Positions 34,099 to 43,565 of a stretch of 64,000 nucleotides of DNA are shown here, in pieces (within the stretch, counting starts at the first letter, position 1; every line of letters begins with the position of its first letter). The stretch is taken from positions 620,001-684,000 of the forward strand of contig JAACMV010000002.1 of the NCBI GenBank assembly GCA_010909725.1, in the 5' to 3' direction. The DNA comes from Picochlorum sp. 'celeri'. Its lineage: Eukaryota > Chlorophyta > Trebouxiophyceae. The notes beneath the pieces are model-generated. The model was not told where the DNA came from and did no database searches. It saw only the letters and a program-made list of their open reading frames with translations. The position numbers were made by a program, and so were the translations under genes.

Positions 34099-35054
34099 AT
34101 GATGCGAATTCGGGCGAAGACTGCCATCAATGTATCCACAAATGTTCTGCATGGGCATAGAAGAGCATTTGCAGGAAGATACCAACATGAGAAGGCATTG
34201 GAGGGTAGATACAGGTGTGTACATCTTTTCGTCATCTTGGTTGGACTCTCAAACTCCGCGTTATGTGTCTTTGATGTTTTCTATATACTCTCATATTGAT
34301 TCATTGTATAAATAGGGTATTTTCTGGCGATGGAATTGGTGAGGAAGATTTGGAGGCCCAAGTAGAAGCTTTTATGCAGAAGCAAGCAGAGGTAGAGAGT
34401 GGCCAGTCTACTCGTGCTGTGGATCCTAATAAGATTTTGGGGGAGGATGAAGTGAGTGAAGAAGATGCAAAGGCATACTGTAGGGAGATTGTGCAGGTGA
34501 TGAAGACATTGAAGCAGAACAGGGATATGACTGTGAATGAAATCAAATTGACTATTTCTATTGAAGATCCAAGAGCACGAGAGCAGAGATTGATGGGCAT
34601 TGAGGATTCAAGGGGTGTATCCAGAGACGAAATGGCCGCTGCTTTGGAAGTAGTCGCTGAAGGGCAAGTTCCGCGTGATAGAATCGCCCTGCGCGAGCTG
34701 CACAGGGAGATGGTCAATTGGCCATTCTTGGAAGTGGATGGAACAAAGACAACGGGTGAGTTAACGTACAGCGAATATTTTGATTCACCTTTATAACTGT
34801 GACTAAAGATTGATGCAGGTATTGAGTCTCTGGCGCCGCCAACGACTCCTGCGAGTGATGATGCTTCAGCTCCATGGCGTCGGGAACAAGAGGCGAGACC
34901 TCCAATCGGCAGGGATCCAAATGAACAGCCATCAGGTTTGACAGATTTGCTCCCTGACTGGGTCGGGTATGGTGCACTGTATCTTGTCTCTATTGCGCCC
35001 GTCTTGATCGCCTTGAGTGTTGTTGCTATTCTATTTTTCAATTCATTAAGGTAA
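34099..35054 (+). CDS. Unknown protein with one C-terminal membrane helix, possibly organellar
   Basis: Exons 34099-34214, 34316-34755 and 34819-35054 give 263 residues. The N-terminus is Arg/Thr/Ser/Asn-rich with almost no acids for ~35 residues, consistent with a plastid or mitochondrial transit peptide. The middle is helical and acidic (GEEDLEAQVEAFMQKQAEV). A Pro-rich linker leads to GLTDLLPDWVGYGALYLVS and then a membrane segment, APVLIALSVVAILFFNSLR, at the very end. Its closest feel is the small plant thylakoid proteins with a single C-terminal helix, but I cannot name it. The stop is 9 nt from the convergent SLC30A9 stop. Confidence 0.65.
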
Positions 35055-35063
35055 ATACATAAT

Positions 35064-36575
35064 TCATTTGTTGCTCCTAACTACCTGAAGCATGCATCTA
35101 TCTGACAAAAAATTCGAAGCACCACTGATTCTTTCCGTCTCCAAGTCGACATACAAAAGTCCTGGACAAATTTTTGTCAACTCAATCTCTAGTCGGTCAA
35201 TTTCCGCTCCAACAGTGCTGATGACGCCAGTACCAAACTCATGCAATGTTACATCCATTGCATCGCGAAGCATGGCATTCTCCTCTCCAGGGGCAGCGCA
35301 AGCAGCTTCCATGATATTTTTATATAGGTTTTGTCTGTTTAGAGATTCGAGGTACCTGTGCACAATCCGGTCTCCGTTCCATTGGATATCAGCTTTGAAC
35401 CTGCATGCATATGTTGTTGTGGGTGGTACTTCAAACACAACACTAGTGTCAGTGATATCGCACCTATACAGACCGTCTCCAATCTCTTCGCTCATTGGAT
35501 TTACAACACACAAGACCATAGGATCAGCTTTCAAATGCGCAACCAGGGCCTTTTGTAGGGTTGGCTCAATAGCCTGACCAATAAGGAACCTCTTATAATT
35601 TCGTATCATTGCTAGTGCAATGCCTCCCATGAGGACACCCACGCCTATACTTCCAAGGGCGTCATACATAGGGTCGCCAGAAATCCAGGTCATATATGAT
35701 GCGACACCGGCCACACCTAGACCAGCAACTGCACCAGCATCCTCGAAGAGAACAGCACTCGTCGTTGGGTCTCTGCTACTCTTGATATGCTCAAAAACCC
35801 CTCTGCCACTACGAGAAGCTCCATCATTCAATATTCGAAAAGCAACGCTCAATGAAAATAATTCGATTAATCCTGAGATACCCAAAATTGAAAGACTGTA
35901 CCCCATATGTTCCAGTGTTGGGGGATCATACAAATTCTGTATCCCATGAACAATCGTAGCCCCCGAACCTACACAAAATACGCACACGGCGCTCATAAGG
36001 GCATATATATACTTTTCTCTATGAAACCCATACGGATGCTGCTTAGTTGGAGCCCTTCTGGACTTTTCAACCCCAGCACGAAGTAACAATTGATTTGCAA
36101 TATCTGCAAGAGAATGAATAGATTCGGCCAAGAGGGCTCCACTCCCTGAAAAATACCAAGCGCCAGCCTTAGCGACAAATATTGCACCATTAGATACAAC
36201 AGCTGTATTCACAGCCTTTAATTCATTCCTCTGCCTGAAGTGATCCACCTCTGGCATCCATGGCAACCTGGATGACTCCTCCAAACTATTAGTTTGCTTG
36301 ACGAAATCAGACCTTTGGGATCCATGAAGACCTCTCATATGAAGGCCTCCAGTGTGTTTATACGAAGTAAGTCTACGAGAATCCCTCTGTGAGTCAGAAA
36401 TCGGCGTGCGCCCTCGGCTTTGAGAGGTCCAGTCTATTTCTGAGCCCTTCCTTGAGGAACGTGAGAATTCATTCAGTTCCGGCTCAAAACCCCCATCACA
36501 TGACGAAATTCCGAATTCTAATTTCAAACATTGATTCCATATAGAACGGCGACGCAAAATCGATCGAGAGAGCAT
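35064..36575 (-). CDS. SLC30A9: SLC30A9/ZNT9-like cation diffusion facilitator
   Basis: Zinc exporter of the CDF family; the animal homologue works in mitochondria. Single exon, 503 residues from the first ATG at 36575 (the frame is open upstream without ATG). The first ~140 residues are serine/arginine-rich, compatible with an organellar presequence. The transporter core begins near residue 150 (KAVNTAVVSNGAIFVAKA). The SLC30A9 hallmark ESIHSLADIANQLLL contains the HxxxD-type zinc site, followed by KQHPYGFHREKYIYALMSA. Four further helices are visible, then a soluble domain of ~160 residues ending near RISGASNFLSDRC. Confidence 0.87.
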   Translation of the reverse strand: MLSRSILRRRSIWNQCLKLEFGISSCDGGFEPELNEFSRSSRKGSEIDWTSQSRGRTPISDSQRDSRRLTSYKHTGGLHMRGLHGSQRSDFVKQTNSLEESSRLPWMPEVDHFRQRNELKAVNTAVVSNGAIFVAKAGAWYFSGSGALLAESIHSLADIANQLLLRAGVEKSRRAPTKQHPYGFHREKYIYALMSAVCVFCVGSGATIVHGIQNLYDPPTLEHMGYSLSILGISGLIELFSLSVAFRILNDGASRSGRGVFEHIKSSRDPTTSAVLFEDAGAVAGLGVAGVASYMTWISGDPMYDALGSIGVGVLMGGIALAMIRNYKRFLIGQAIEPTLQKALVAHLKADPMVLCVVNPMSEEIGDGLYRCDITDTSVVFEVPPTTTYACRFKADIQWNGDRIVHRYLESLNRQNLYKNIMEAACAAPGEENAMLRDAMDVTLHEFGTGVISTVGAEIDRLEIELTKICPGLLYVDLETERISGASNFLSDRCMLQVVRSNK

Positions 36576-37242
36576 TCTGTCTTCACAAAGAGAGTTTCCT
36601 GTATACGCGGGCTTTCTATCAACGGTGAGCCTGCCACCGTACACCCATCTATCCAACTCGTAACATCTTGAATGATTATAGATTCATCGCAAGGGAAGGT
36701 ACAATCAAATGAAAGCGGGTTTTGTCATCCGCTTCTTTCTTTTTAAGAACCCATGGCCATTCCCCACTAAGGAAAGCAAGATTCTAGCCAATTCTCGTTC
36801 TCCGTCTACAATGGATTTCCGCCTCTGATATTGTAGATTTATACTTATATATATATAATCTATCTAATCTCAAAAAATCAAGTACAGAGATGCTCTTACG
36901 AGTAAGAAATCAGCAACCGCTTTTTCAGCACTGGCGAACCACCCCGTCATTTGGCTCGATCGATGCCTTCAGTGCTGAATTTGGGGTATTTGACGAGCAA
37001 TACCGTCGCGCTCAGTCATTGATAAACCCCCTCCTTGTGCACATATTTATTATATCTATTGAACTTTCATAATTTTTGGTTTTGGGGACATTTCGCGACA
37101 AGCGATAATTTGGACTTGGCGAACGCTGTCCAAGATGGGCCAGACCTTGCCTGGGCCACCCCTAGAAACCCAATGCACTGCTCGTGTAGTTGATTTTTGC
37201 GTTTACTATAACCATATATAGGATCATAATTATCTCGAGAGC
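36576..37242. other. Boundary between SLC30A9 and the transposon, no terminal repeat found
   Basis: About 670 bases. An AT-rich patch lies at 36841-36865. The part from ~36930 to 37200 differs in texture, with GGCGAAC-type words at about 36934 and 37119 and a CACTG at about 36930, and may be the subterminal region of the element. I searched by eye for CACTA/TAGTG-type inverted termini shared with 42283-42650 and found none. Confidence 0.4.
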
Positions 37243-40200
37243 CTATATGGGCTTCTCTTTAAAGAGTTTGGAAAGGTCCATGTTTCTGAGGCTTCCCTTG
37301 TTGAGGACAAGGTAGGACTTGAATCTTGGCTTCTCTCCAAGCGACCCATGTATTGTCCTCATGTCAGGAGCTAAGAACGCCTGCTCTTTAATACACGATA
37401 CATCAATTAGACGTTCGGTCGCGGGTGTCTGTGTGTGATAGAGAAGCACGTCTTGCAGCCCACACTGTTTCAGGTCTGGATCCAAGTCCTCTGTGGTGTA
37501 CTCTGTCACTCTGAGAAGGATTCGTTCATCTAAGGGACCACGATGCATTTCTCTGCTCCTATCAGGTATAATGATGCGGTATATTGCCTGAACTTGTGCT
37601 AGCGTGGGCAGTCGCCCAGGTTGATCTTGTTGCAGTAGCAGGTAGCTGTTATCTGTTGCAACTTTCATCCGCTCCACATACGACTTGTGTTCGATCTCGA
37701 CGCCGTGAAGAATTAACTTATCATATTCAAATATCTGAAACTGCATGAGTGCCAGTTGTTTGATAAGATGTGGTATCTGGGTTGTGCCACACTCTTCATA
37801 TGCCTCTGCCACCAGGCATGTGTATTGAAGTTCAGCCCAATCATACTGACGCCCCAAGATATCTTCCATACTCTCGCTGGACACATAATATTCTTGTATA
37901 AGTCTTACAATACCGAGATCTTCATCCTGATTCAAGTTTATCTGCCTGCACTTTGAAGGAAGTACGAGGTCCTCCTGGACTGTTGGCATCACCTCTGAGA
38001 GTTCATGCTCATCCCTTCCTCTGTGGTTTTCCATGGCAGAAGCGATTAATCTCACAGCCATTTCAGTAGATAATCTTGAAGCCATAGATGCAACAGGCAT
38101 GTTTTTTTTCTTAGCCATACTCTTCATGTCTTTGAACTTGCTCTCTAAGGGAAAGGACCACAGGTCAGGCAGAGGGCCATAGTTGAGCACTTGGCTTGGT
38201 AGGTGATATATGCTATGCAAATGGAAGGGCATTTCTGTCTTTGGTAACTGACTTTCAAGCTCTAACATTATGTGATACATTCCCTGTTCGTCGAGTTCCT
38301 CTATCTCCTCCACATTGATAACTGGTGAGCAAAGCTTTTTCAATGCGTAGAACAGTCCATCATAAGCCTTGACTACGGCGGGGTCAACTCCCCCAAAATA
38401 CATTGCAGCGCACATAATGCCGCTGATGGCAAAATCTTTATATTCAGATGCTTTAATTTTTGCTGCATTAGAGTCGTTTTCCTCCTCTCGCTTCTTGGAT
38501 TGATTTGGTTTTCGAAACAATCTTGAGGGATCCCCATGAAGTCCAGATGGCTTGCAAATGAACGAAACAAAGTTCCTTGCTTGCGTTGAATTTTTCTCAG
38601 AGTAACGATTAGGATCATCGCGTCTTGATTGGGAATCACGTGGTGCCAGTCTCATCACCCATTTTGGGAGGCCAGTCAGGTTCAAAAATTTCCTCAGTGT
38701 TTCAGTGTCAAATTTTCCTACCACGTTGCCCTCAGCCCTGCTAGCAGCATTTTGAATACCATGCATTGCGCAGAATAAAAAACCGTTGACCAAATCAAAA
38801 TATGGCAAACTGCTAAATGCACATACGCCCCTGATCCCTTTTCGTTGCTGAGCAAAACCTGGAAACGCCTTGTTGTCCAAAGTAACCTTCCCTTTTTTCA
38901 ACTCCTCTTCGACCCAAGACTGAGATGATCGCACCTCATCACTATTCCATAAGAATAAATTCATCTTGTCAGACTCTGTTGGTTCTGGCATGCTGCTCGC
39001 CTTGTATGCTATCCTTTGCATACCCTGTCCTTTGCCAATTTTGAAACTCTCTCCAAAGATTTTGCACATATGGCAAGGCCATTGACTTGGAGTCTCGTCA
39101 TGCTTTGCTACCAATCGCAATGCTCTTGTATCCTGTGCACTGCATAGGAGAAAAACCTTGGTTCTAATATGAGATTTCCTTGCTGCATCATATAGAGTTT
39201 CTCCTTCCCCACTGCAGATATCTTCAATGTCCTTCACAATCATACCCAGATACTGATCAATGCTCTCTGCCTCTTTTGGACCGTCTACTATCATCAATGG
39301 GTAGATGTTTCTATACTTTTTACCCAGCTCTGGAGGTAGATTGAGAATTCTCATCAAGACACACCAAATTGAATACGCTGATCGGTTGAATGGAGAAAAC
39401 CCATCTGTGAATAATTCAATCACAATAGGGATGTATTCGTCTGTCATTTCCATATCTAAACCTTTTTCGAGCCTCAATCGCTCTATAGCCGGACTCTGCC
39501 AGACAGAGGATAACATCTGATCAGAGCCCTGTCTTGGCAAACTTGGTCCATACCTGACACCTTGTGCAAACGTGGTATCTTGCATAGCACGCCTCAAAAC
39601 GTCCATAATCTTCAATTGCTTAATTGGAATAGACATATCTTTCCTACAAGATGGTTCAATACATGCGGATCCCCTGTTAGATGTTACTGGGTGGTGGTTG
39701 ACACACGTGTAAAATGTATGAAAAGGAGACCCAATTTTCCTCAGTAGTGCTTCCACCTTGTTATACGAGGGCGCATTTGAAAAGTAGCGAGAGATTATAT
39801 TGAAATCTTGTCTAATATTTTGAATCGCGTACTTATTTTCGAGCATGTTCAGCAGCAGTTCCACACAAAAGTCCCCAACAAATTTCTGTTCCACTTGGCC
39901 TTCAGGATATCTCTCCACAGGATCCAGCAACCAAAGGGCTAGATCTTCGGGCAGTGTGCATTCTTGGAGGGATATACGAGATTCTGATTCAATTATGAGT
40001 TCATTTAATTCGTTTGATTGCTGTGCTTCAATCTCATTGTCCATCTCCCCCTCAGTTTCACTGCCAACATCTTCTGCAGATGCATCTCCATCAGCCTCGT
40101 CACTTTCATAGGCATGGTCGATCTCATCAAACCCTCCTCCATCATCACAGTTCATATCCACAAAACTCTCTTCTTGCACCACGTCAGGTTGAGCGACCAC

Positions 40201-40557
40201 ATGACTCTGTTGCAGCTGCTCCCCTTCAGAGTCCTTATCTATTGCTATTTCTCTCCAACTCCCATTCTCGACGGCTAAATTGAACTGATTCATTTTATCA
40301 TTGAACTTGAGCAGTTTGGCCCTCTGACTTTCCTTCACTTTTTTAGTGCTTACTGTCCTTGAGATATTGTCCTTTAGTCTTTTCAGATGGTTTCTGACAC
40401 TCTTGTAGGGAATAGGGGGCCGGCCCTCACACCGGTCACAAGGACAGTGAAAAGAATAGTCACATATTCTCTCTCTATTGTTCTTCAGAGAACGATCCGA
40501 GACTGGGAGTGAGACCCCAGTATCAGTAGGAGTGGTTGAAGCGTCCTGGCAGGCCAT
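37243..40557 (-). CDS. Tnp2-family transposase (CACTA/EnSpm type)
   Basis: One uninterrupted frame of 1104 residues from the ATG at 40557. The N-terminus has a CPCDRCEG cysteine cluster, then an acidic segment. Near residue 380 is LFTDGFSPFNRSAYSIWCV followed by GKKYRNIYPLMIVDGPKEAE, the Tnp2 signature (DGF.PF...YS.W, then L..I.GPK). Near 590 SLPYFDLVNGFLFCAMHGIQNA matches the family's LPYW-DLL-x-MH-x-KN motif. Near 810, LNYGPLPDLWSFPLESKFKD matches the YGP...W.FPFE motif of the DUF4218-type domain. The acidic residues of the presumed RNase H-like core lie in these motifs but cannot be assigned by eye. It is complete in length and unbroken, unlike most genomic relics. Confidence 0.82.
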   Translation of the reverse strand: MACQDASTTPTDTGVSLPVSDRSLKNNRERICDYSFHCPCDRCEGRPPIPYKSVRNHLKRLKDNISRTVSTKKVKESQRAKLLKFNDKMNQFNLAVENGSWREIAIDKDSEGEQLQQSHVVAQPDVVQEESFVDMNCDDGGGFDEIDHAYESDEADGDASAEDVGSETEGEMDNEIEAQQSNELNELIIESESRISLQECTLPEDLALWLLDPVERYPEGQVEQKFVGDFCVELLLNMLENKYAIQNIRQDFNIISRYFSNAPSYNKVEALLRKIGSPFHTFYTCVNHHPVTSNRGSACIEPSCRKDMSIPIKQLKIMDVLRRAMQDTTFAQGVRYGPSLPRQGSDQMLSSVWQSPAIERLRLEKGLDMEMTDEYIPIVIELFTDGFSPFNRSAYSIWCVLMRILNLPPELGKKYRNIYPLMIVDGPKEAESIDQYLGMIVKDIEDICSGEGETLYDAARKSHIRTKVFLLCSAQDTRALRLVAKHDETPSQWPCHMCKIFGESFKIGKGQGMQRIAYKASSMPEPTESDKMNLFLWNSDEVRSSQSWVEEELKKGKVTLDNKAFPGFAQQRKGIRGVCAFSSLPYFDLVNGFLFCAMHGIQNAASRAEGNVVGKFDTETLRKFLNLTGLPKWVMRLAPRDSQSRRDDPNRYSEKNSTQARNFVSFICKPSGLHGDPSRLFRKPNQSKKREEENDSNAAKIKASEYKDFAISGIMCAAMYFGGVDPAVVKAYDGLFYALKKLCSPVINVEEIEELDEQGMYHIMLELESQLPKTEMPFHLHSIYHLPSQVLNYGPLPDLWSFPLESKFKDMKSMAKKKNMPVASMASRLSTEMAVRLIASAMENHRGRDEHELSEVMPTVQEDLVLPSKCRQINLNQDEDLGIVRLIQEYYVSSESMEDILGRQYDWAELQYTCLVAEAYEECGTTQIPHLIKQLALMQFQIFEYDKLILHGVEIEHKSYVERMKVATDNSYLLLQQDQPGRLPTLAQVQAIYRIIIPDRSREMHRGPLDERILLRVTEYTTEDLDPDLKQCGLQDVLLYHTQTPATERLIDVSCIKEQAFLAPDMRTIHGSLGEKPRFKSYLVLNKGSLRNMDLSKLFKEKPI

Positions 40558-40987
40558 GCTTTTCAAACTGGTTCAAATTTGCAAACCTAGCACGTGTACC
40601 ATACATTGAACTTTCCGTCGAATATTTGTATTGGTAATTACCATATATCGATATTGTCCCCGATTTTGGAGACATCGGCTCAACCCGATCTACTTACTCA
40701 GGGAGCGACCGGAGTGCATCCCCGGAGGACTTGTCAAAATTTCGACGAGTCCAGAAGCAGATCTACCATCTGACAGAGTCCATATTGGACGGGTGTCAAC
40801 CCCCACGGGCGACATAAACTTACTTATTTATATCATATAAATATATTATTAACCGCGAAGGGCAGAAATACAGCACCTGGGGTAGGTTCTCAGGAGTAAC
40901 CGAATGCGTTGTTGACGTTGGACGTTGGGTATCCCCTGGTACGTATGCCACACAGATGTGGTGAAAAGCCTTGTAAAGTATATAAAT
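40558..40987. promoter_or_regulatory. Shared upstream region of the transposase and its divergent partner
   Basis: About 430 bases between two gene starts pointing away from each other. It contains a TATA-like stretch around 40826-40852 and a second one (TATAAATATG) at 40981 directly before the partner's first ATG. No repeat array was recognised. A bidirectional promoter is inferred from position only. Confidence 0.4.
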
Positions 40988-42282
40988 ATGACTATTCGCT
41001 CATTAATTACTTGCGTTGATCATTACCAGGTGCACGTGACAGCCGTTGTGATGTCCATCCCAACTGCCACGGATGGTAAGCAGGACACGTTGAGTCAGGA
41101 GGTTGAACTGGTAAAGTATCAGTGCAGATTAAAATATCTCGAGCTAATACAAGAGGGGAAAATAAACTTTGCTGACACTGCGCACATCGACCACTTGCCT
41201 CCCTTCCCTGCTGGTGCACCTTTGCCAGCTGAGGTACCTGTTGCTACAGGCAAAGATATTCAGATAGTCGCAGAACCTGCAGAGTCGGTTAGTCAGAATC
41301 AGCCATTCGAAGAATGGCTTAAGGAGGTACGAATGTTCCTTTGCCAGCCTGCAGAATAGACGCCCAACTAAGGTTGCATACTATATTGCAGGATGAGATT
41401 GCCAAACGGGTCGTACTTGCACTCGCAAAAAGCGGTAGATACAATAAGGACAATAGAAATATCGATTCAAGATGGAAAGAAGCGTTCATAGAGGGTTCGG
41501 AGAAGATATCAGGAAAGCCCAAGGTAACAACCAGTAGAGAGGCAGCGGCCATACAGAAGGTGAGGAAGAAATGCACTTCAAAAGGGTGGAATTTTGAACG
41601 GGTGTACAAAATATTGGTTCCTCATGGAGATCTTGATCGACTTTGCGGCCCAGAAAAGGCAAAACATAGTAACCCAACCAAGGAACCATCAGAGCGACAG
41701 CACACACAGTTCCCAATTGCGACCAAGGTGAGACTGATTGGTAAGAGAAGGAACATTTCTCTCGCAGCATCAGAAGAATGTGACATATTATACTATATAG
41801 CGTTGGGTTCTGTGATGTGTGAAGGCTCTAGAGGGAATTGCACTTGCCAGGATGGCCTCATGCCAATAATGGTGCAGGAAGTATTCCCACATGATGGGCC
41901 TCTTCAGAGGGTTGGGGGACAAACTCAGGAGGACCTGTCAACGAAAGTGATAGAAGTAAATAAACCTGTGAGATGGCATGAGTCACTGGTCCGTGTTGCT
42001 CCAGAAGAAAATATCAGGGCAAAGAGCATAAAGAAAACCAGCAAGAGCAACAAGGAGAACACAGTTCGACAGAGCACACGCACTCGTCAGATATCTGGGA
42101 TCTTCAGGGAGATTTTAAACATACGAGGGAAGAATAACAAGTACACCCCAGTAGCAGGCAAGCGAGGGCGCAAGAAAAATGGGGGAGCAAAAGGGCCAGT
42201 CATCCAGGCTTCCAAGCCTGAAACTGAAGTAGTAGAACGGCCAGGAAAACGGCGAACAACCAAAATTACCATCGGAAAGTAA
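40988..42282 (+). CDS. Unrecognised basic protein beside the transposase, possible second transposon gene
   Basis: Exon 40988-41326 (or from the ATG at 41051) and exon 41392-42282 join in phase 0 across a 65-nt intron, giving 409 (or 388) residues. The first part is helical and acidic. Residues ~115-200 are mixed alpha with many Lys/Arg. A cysteine cluster CEGSRGNCTC lies near residue 260. A globular-looking part ends about PVRWHESLVRVAPE. The last ~100 residues are strongly basic (RGRKKNGGAKG, PGKRRTTKITIGK), suggesting nucleic-acid binding. I do not recognise it. By analogy with TnpA beside TnpD in En/Spm elements it may be an accessory DNA-binding protein, but no sequence similarity to TnpA is claimed. 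Confidence 0.6.
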
Positions 42283-42648
42283 TCAATATACTATATATAT
42301 GTGTTAATGAATCCATTGAAGCCTAGTATTGCGTAAACGAGCCGTGCCGAGTATCCAAAATTCCGGGTACCCAAACCAGAATTGCCGAAACAACAAGCCC
42401 CGTGTCTTTTGCTCGATTTCAGGGCTTCTCTGGGTGCCGGAACAGTATATAATTCCATTTCATACGCGCGGTAGGGCGCGTGAGGGGGGGAACATCGGTT
42501 AAATTCGATTTTGCTTTGGCATCCAGGGTGGCGAGGATCGCGCCTTCCTCAGTAGGGATTAGAGCAAAGTGGAAATTCCAAGAGTCCTGAACTTCAAGGC
42601 CAGCCATGGGCGACATGCATGCAATGAATAAATAATGAATAGCTCAAT
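42283..42648. other. Right flank of the transposon and FtsJ promoter
   Basis: About 365 bases, including a TATATATATG stretch right after the partner gene's stop and a GC-rich patch near 42470-42490. No inverted copy of left-flank words was found, so the element's right end is unresolved. Confidence 0.4.
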
Positions 42649-43378
42649 ATGAGTCATAGAGCCACTAGGATCACTCGAACGGGTAGAAAGCTGAACGACA
42701 AGTTCTTCAAACAAGCCAAAAGTGAAGGATACGTCGCCCGGTCGGCATTTAAACTTTTAGAGATCCAGCAAAAGCACAAGTTGATACCAAAAGGAGGATA
42801 TGTCTTGGACTTGGGCTGCCATCCTGGTGCTTGGCTGCAGGTCTCCTGTCAAAGTTTGGGCCCTCCGAAACAGGGTGGCCTAGTACTTGGTGTTGATATT
42901 CAAGCGACCGCTGTCCCTGGGAAATATTGCGACGAGAGAGTTAAAATTATACATGGGGATGCTCGCGACATTAGTGAAGAAGTGTGGAAAAGATATGCGC
43001 CAAAGGTGAGTTTGATGTATTTTGCAGAATGGATGGCCATCTAAACCTGATGCCAGTATGAATATGCAGGGTTTCGATGTGGTGCTTTCTGATATGTGCC
43101 ACTTCACGCACGGAAATGCGCTAACAGATTCATATAAATCTTTAGAATTGGCTAGAACCGCATTCCAGATCGCAAGCTCGTCAGAGGCAAGAGAAAGTGA
43201 TGGAGTCCTCAAGCCTGGGGGGAGTTTAGTTATGAAATTGCTCCAGGGTCCAGGCACACAGGAGTTTGCTGCTGAGCTCAAGGAGTATTTCTCTGTTGTC
43301 AAGCATCATCGACCAAAGGCAACCCGATCAGAAAGCAAAGAAGTATTCCTGATAGGCATGAAGAAGAAGCATCCTTAA
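42649..43378 (+). CDS. FtsJ/RrmJ-like 2'-O-ribose methyltransferase
   Basis: SAM-dependent methyltransferase of the RrmJ/MRM2 type, which modifies the large-subunit rRNA A-loop. Exons 42649-43005 and 43070-43378 join in phase 0 (64-nt intron) to give 221 residues. The SAM loop is VLDLGCHPGAWLQVS. The K-D-K-E catalytic tetrad fits ARSAFKLL (Lys), DVVLSDMCH (Asp), GGSLVMKLLQG (Lys) and SKEVFLIG (Glu). The usual SDMAP is SDMCH here, a mild variation. The size matches mitochondrial or plastid forms rather than the larger nucleolar Spb1. It begins at the first ATG, 366 nt right of the transposon partner. Confidence 0.9.
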
Positions 43379-43565
43379 TAAAATGGTGGATTGACAATCC
43401 AGGACTTGTCAGATTGCCGGAGCCGTCCCCCACATTGGTCAGATTGGTTGCATTCATATTATTTAAATCAAATTTGTGCGTATGAAACACGAAGAAGTGT
43501 AATCGAGTTGCTCTTGTACGCAAGAACCAAACAACTGTCATACGTTGCAGTTGACGACACGGATC

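Larger units (their letters stand above)
37243..42282. mobile_element. Probable two-gene Tnp2-type (CACTA/EnSpm superfamily) DNA transposon, ends undefined
   Basis: The span covers an intact minus-strand Tnp2 transposase and a divergent plus-strand gene that share a ~430-nt intergenic region. It sits between two ordinary single-copy-type genes (SLC30A9 and FtsJ), as an insertion would. Exact ends are unknown: no terminal inverted repeats or target-site duplication were found in the ~670 and ~365 nt flanks. Inclusion of the divergent gene in the element is inferred from position only. No internal stops or frameshifts in either gene suggest a recent or still selected copy. Confidence 0.6.

Noticed and set aside
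34301..35041. 246-codon minus-strand open frame
   Set aside because: Antisense to the three-exon membrane protein gene, whose introns, phases and terminal membrane helix are coherent.
36930..36960. CACTG-starting segment as a CACTA-type left terminus
   Set aside because: No inverted counterpart exists in the right flank, and the fifth base does not match CACTA.
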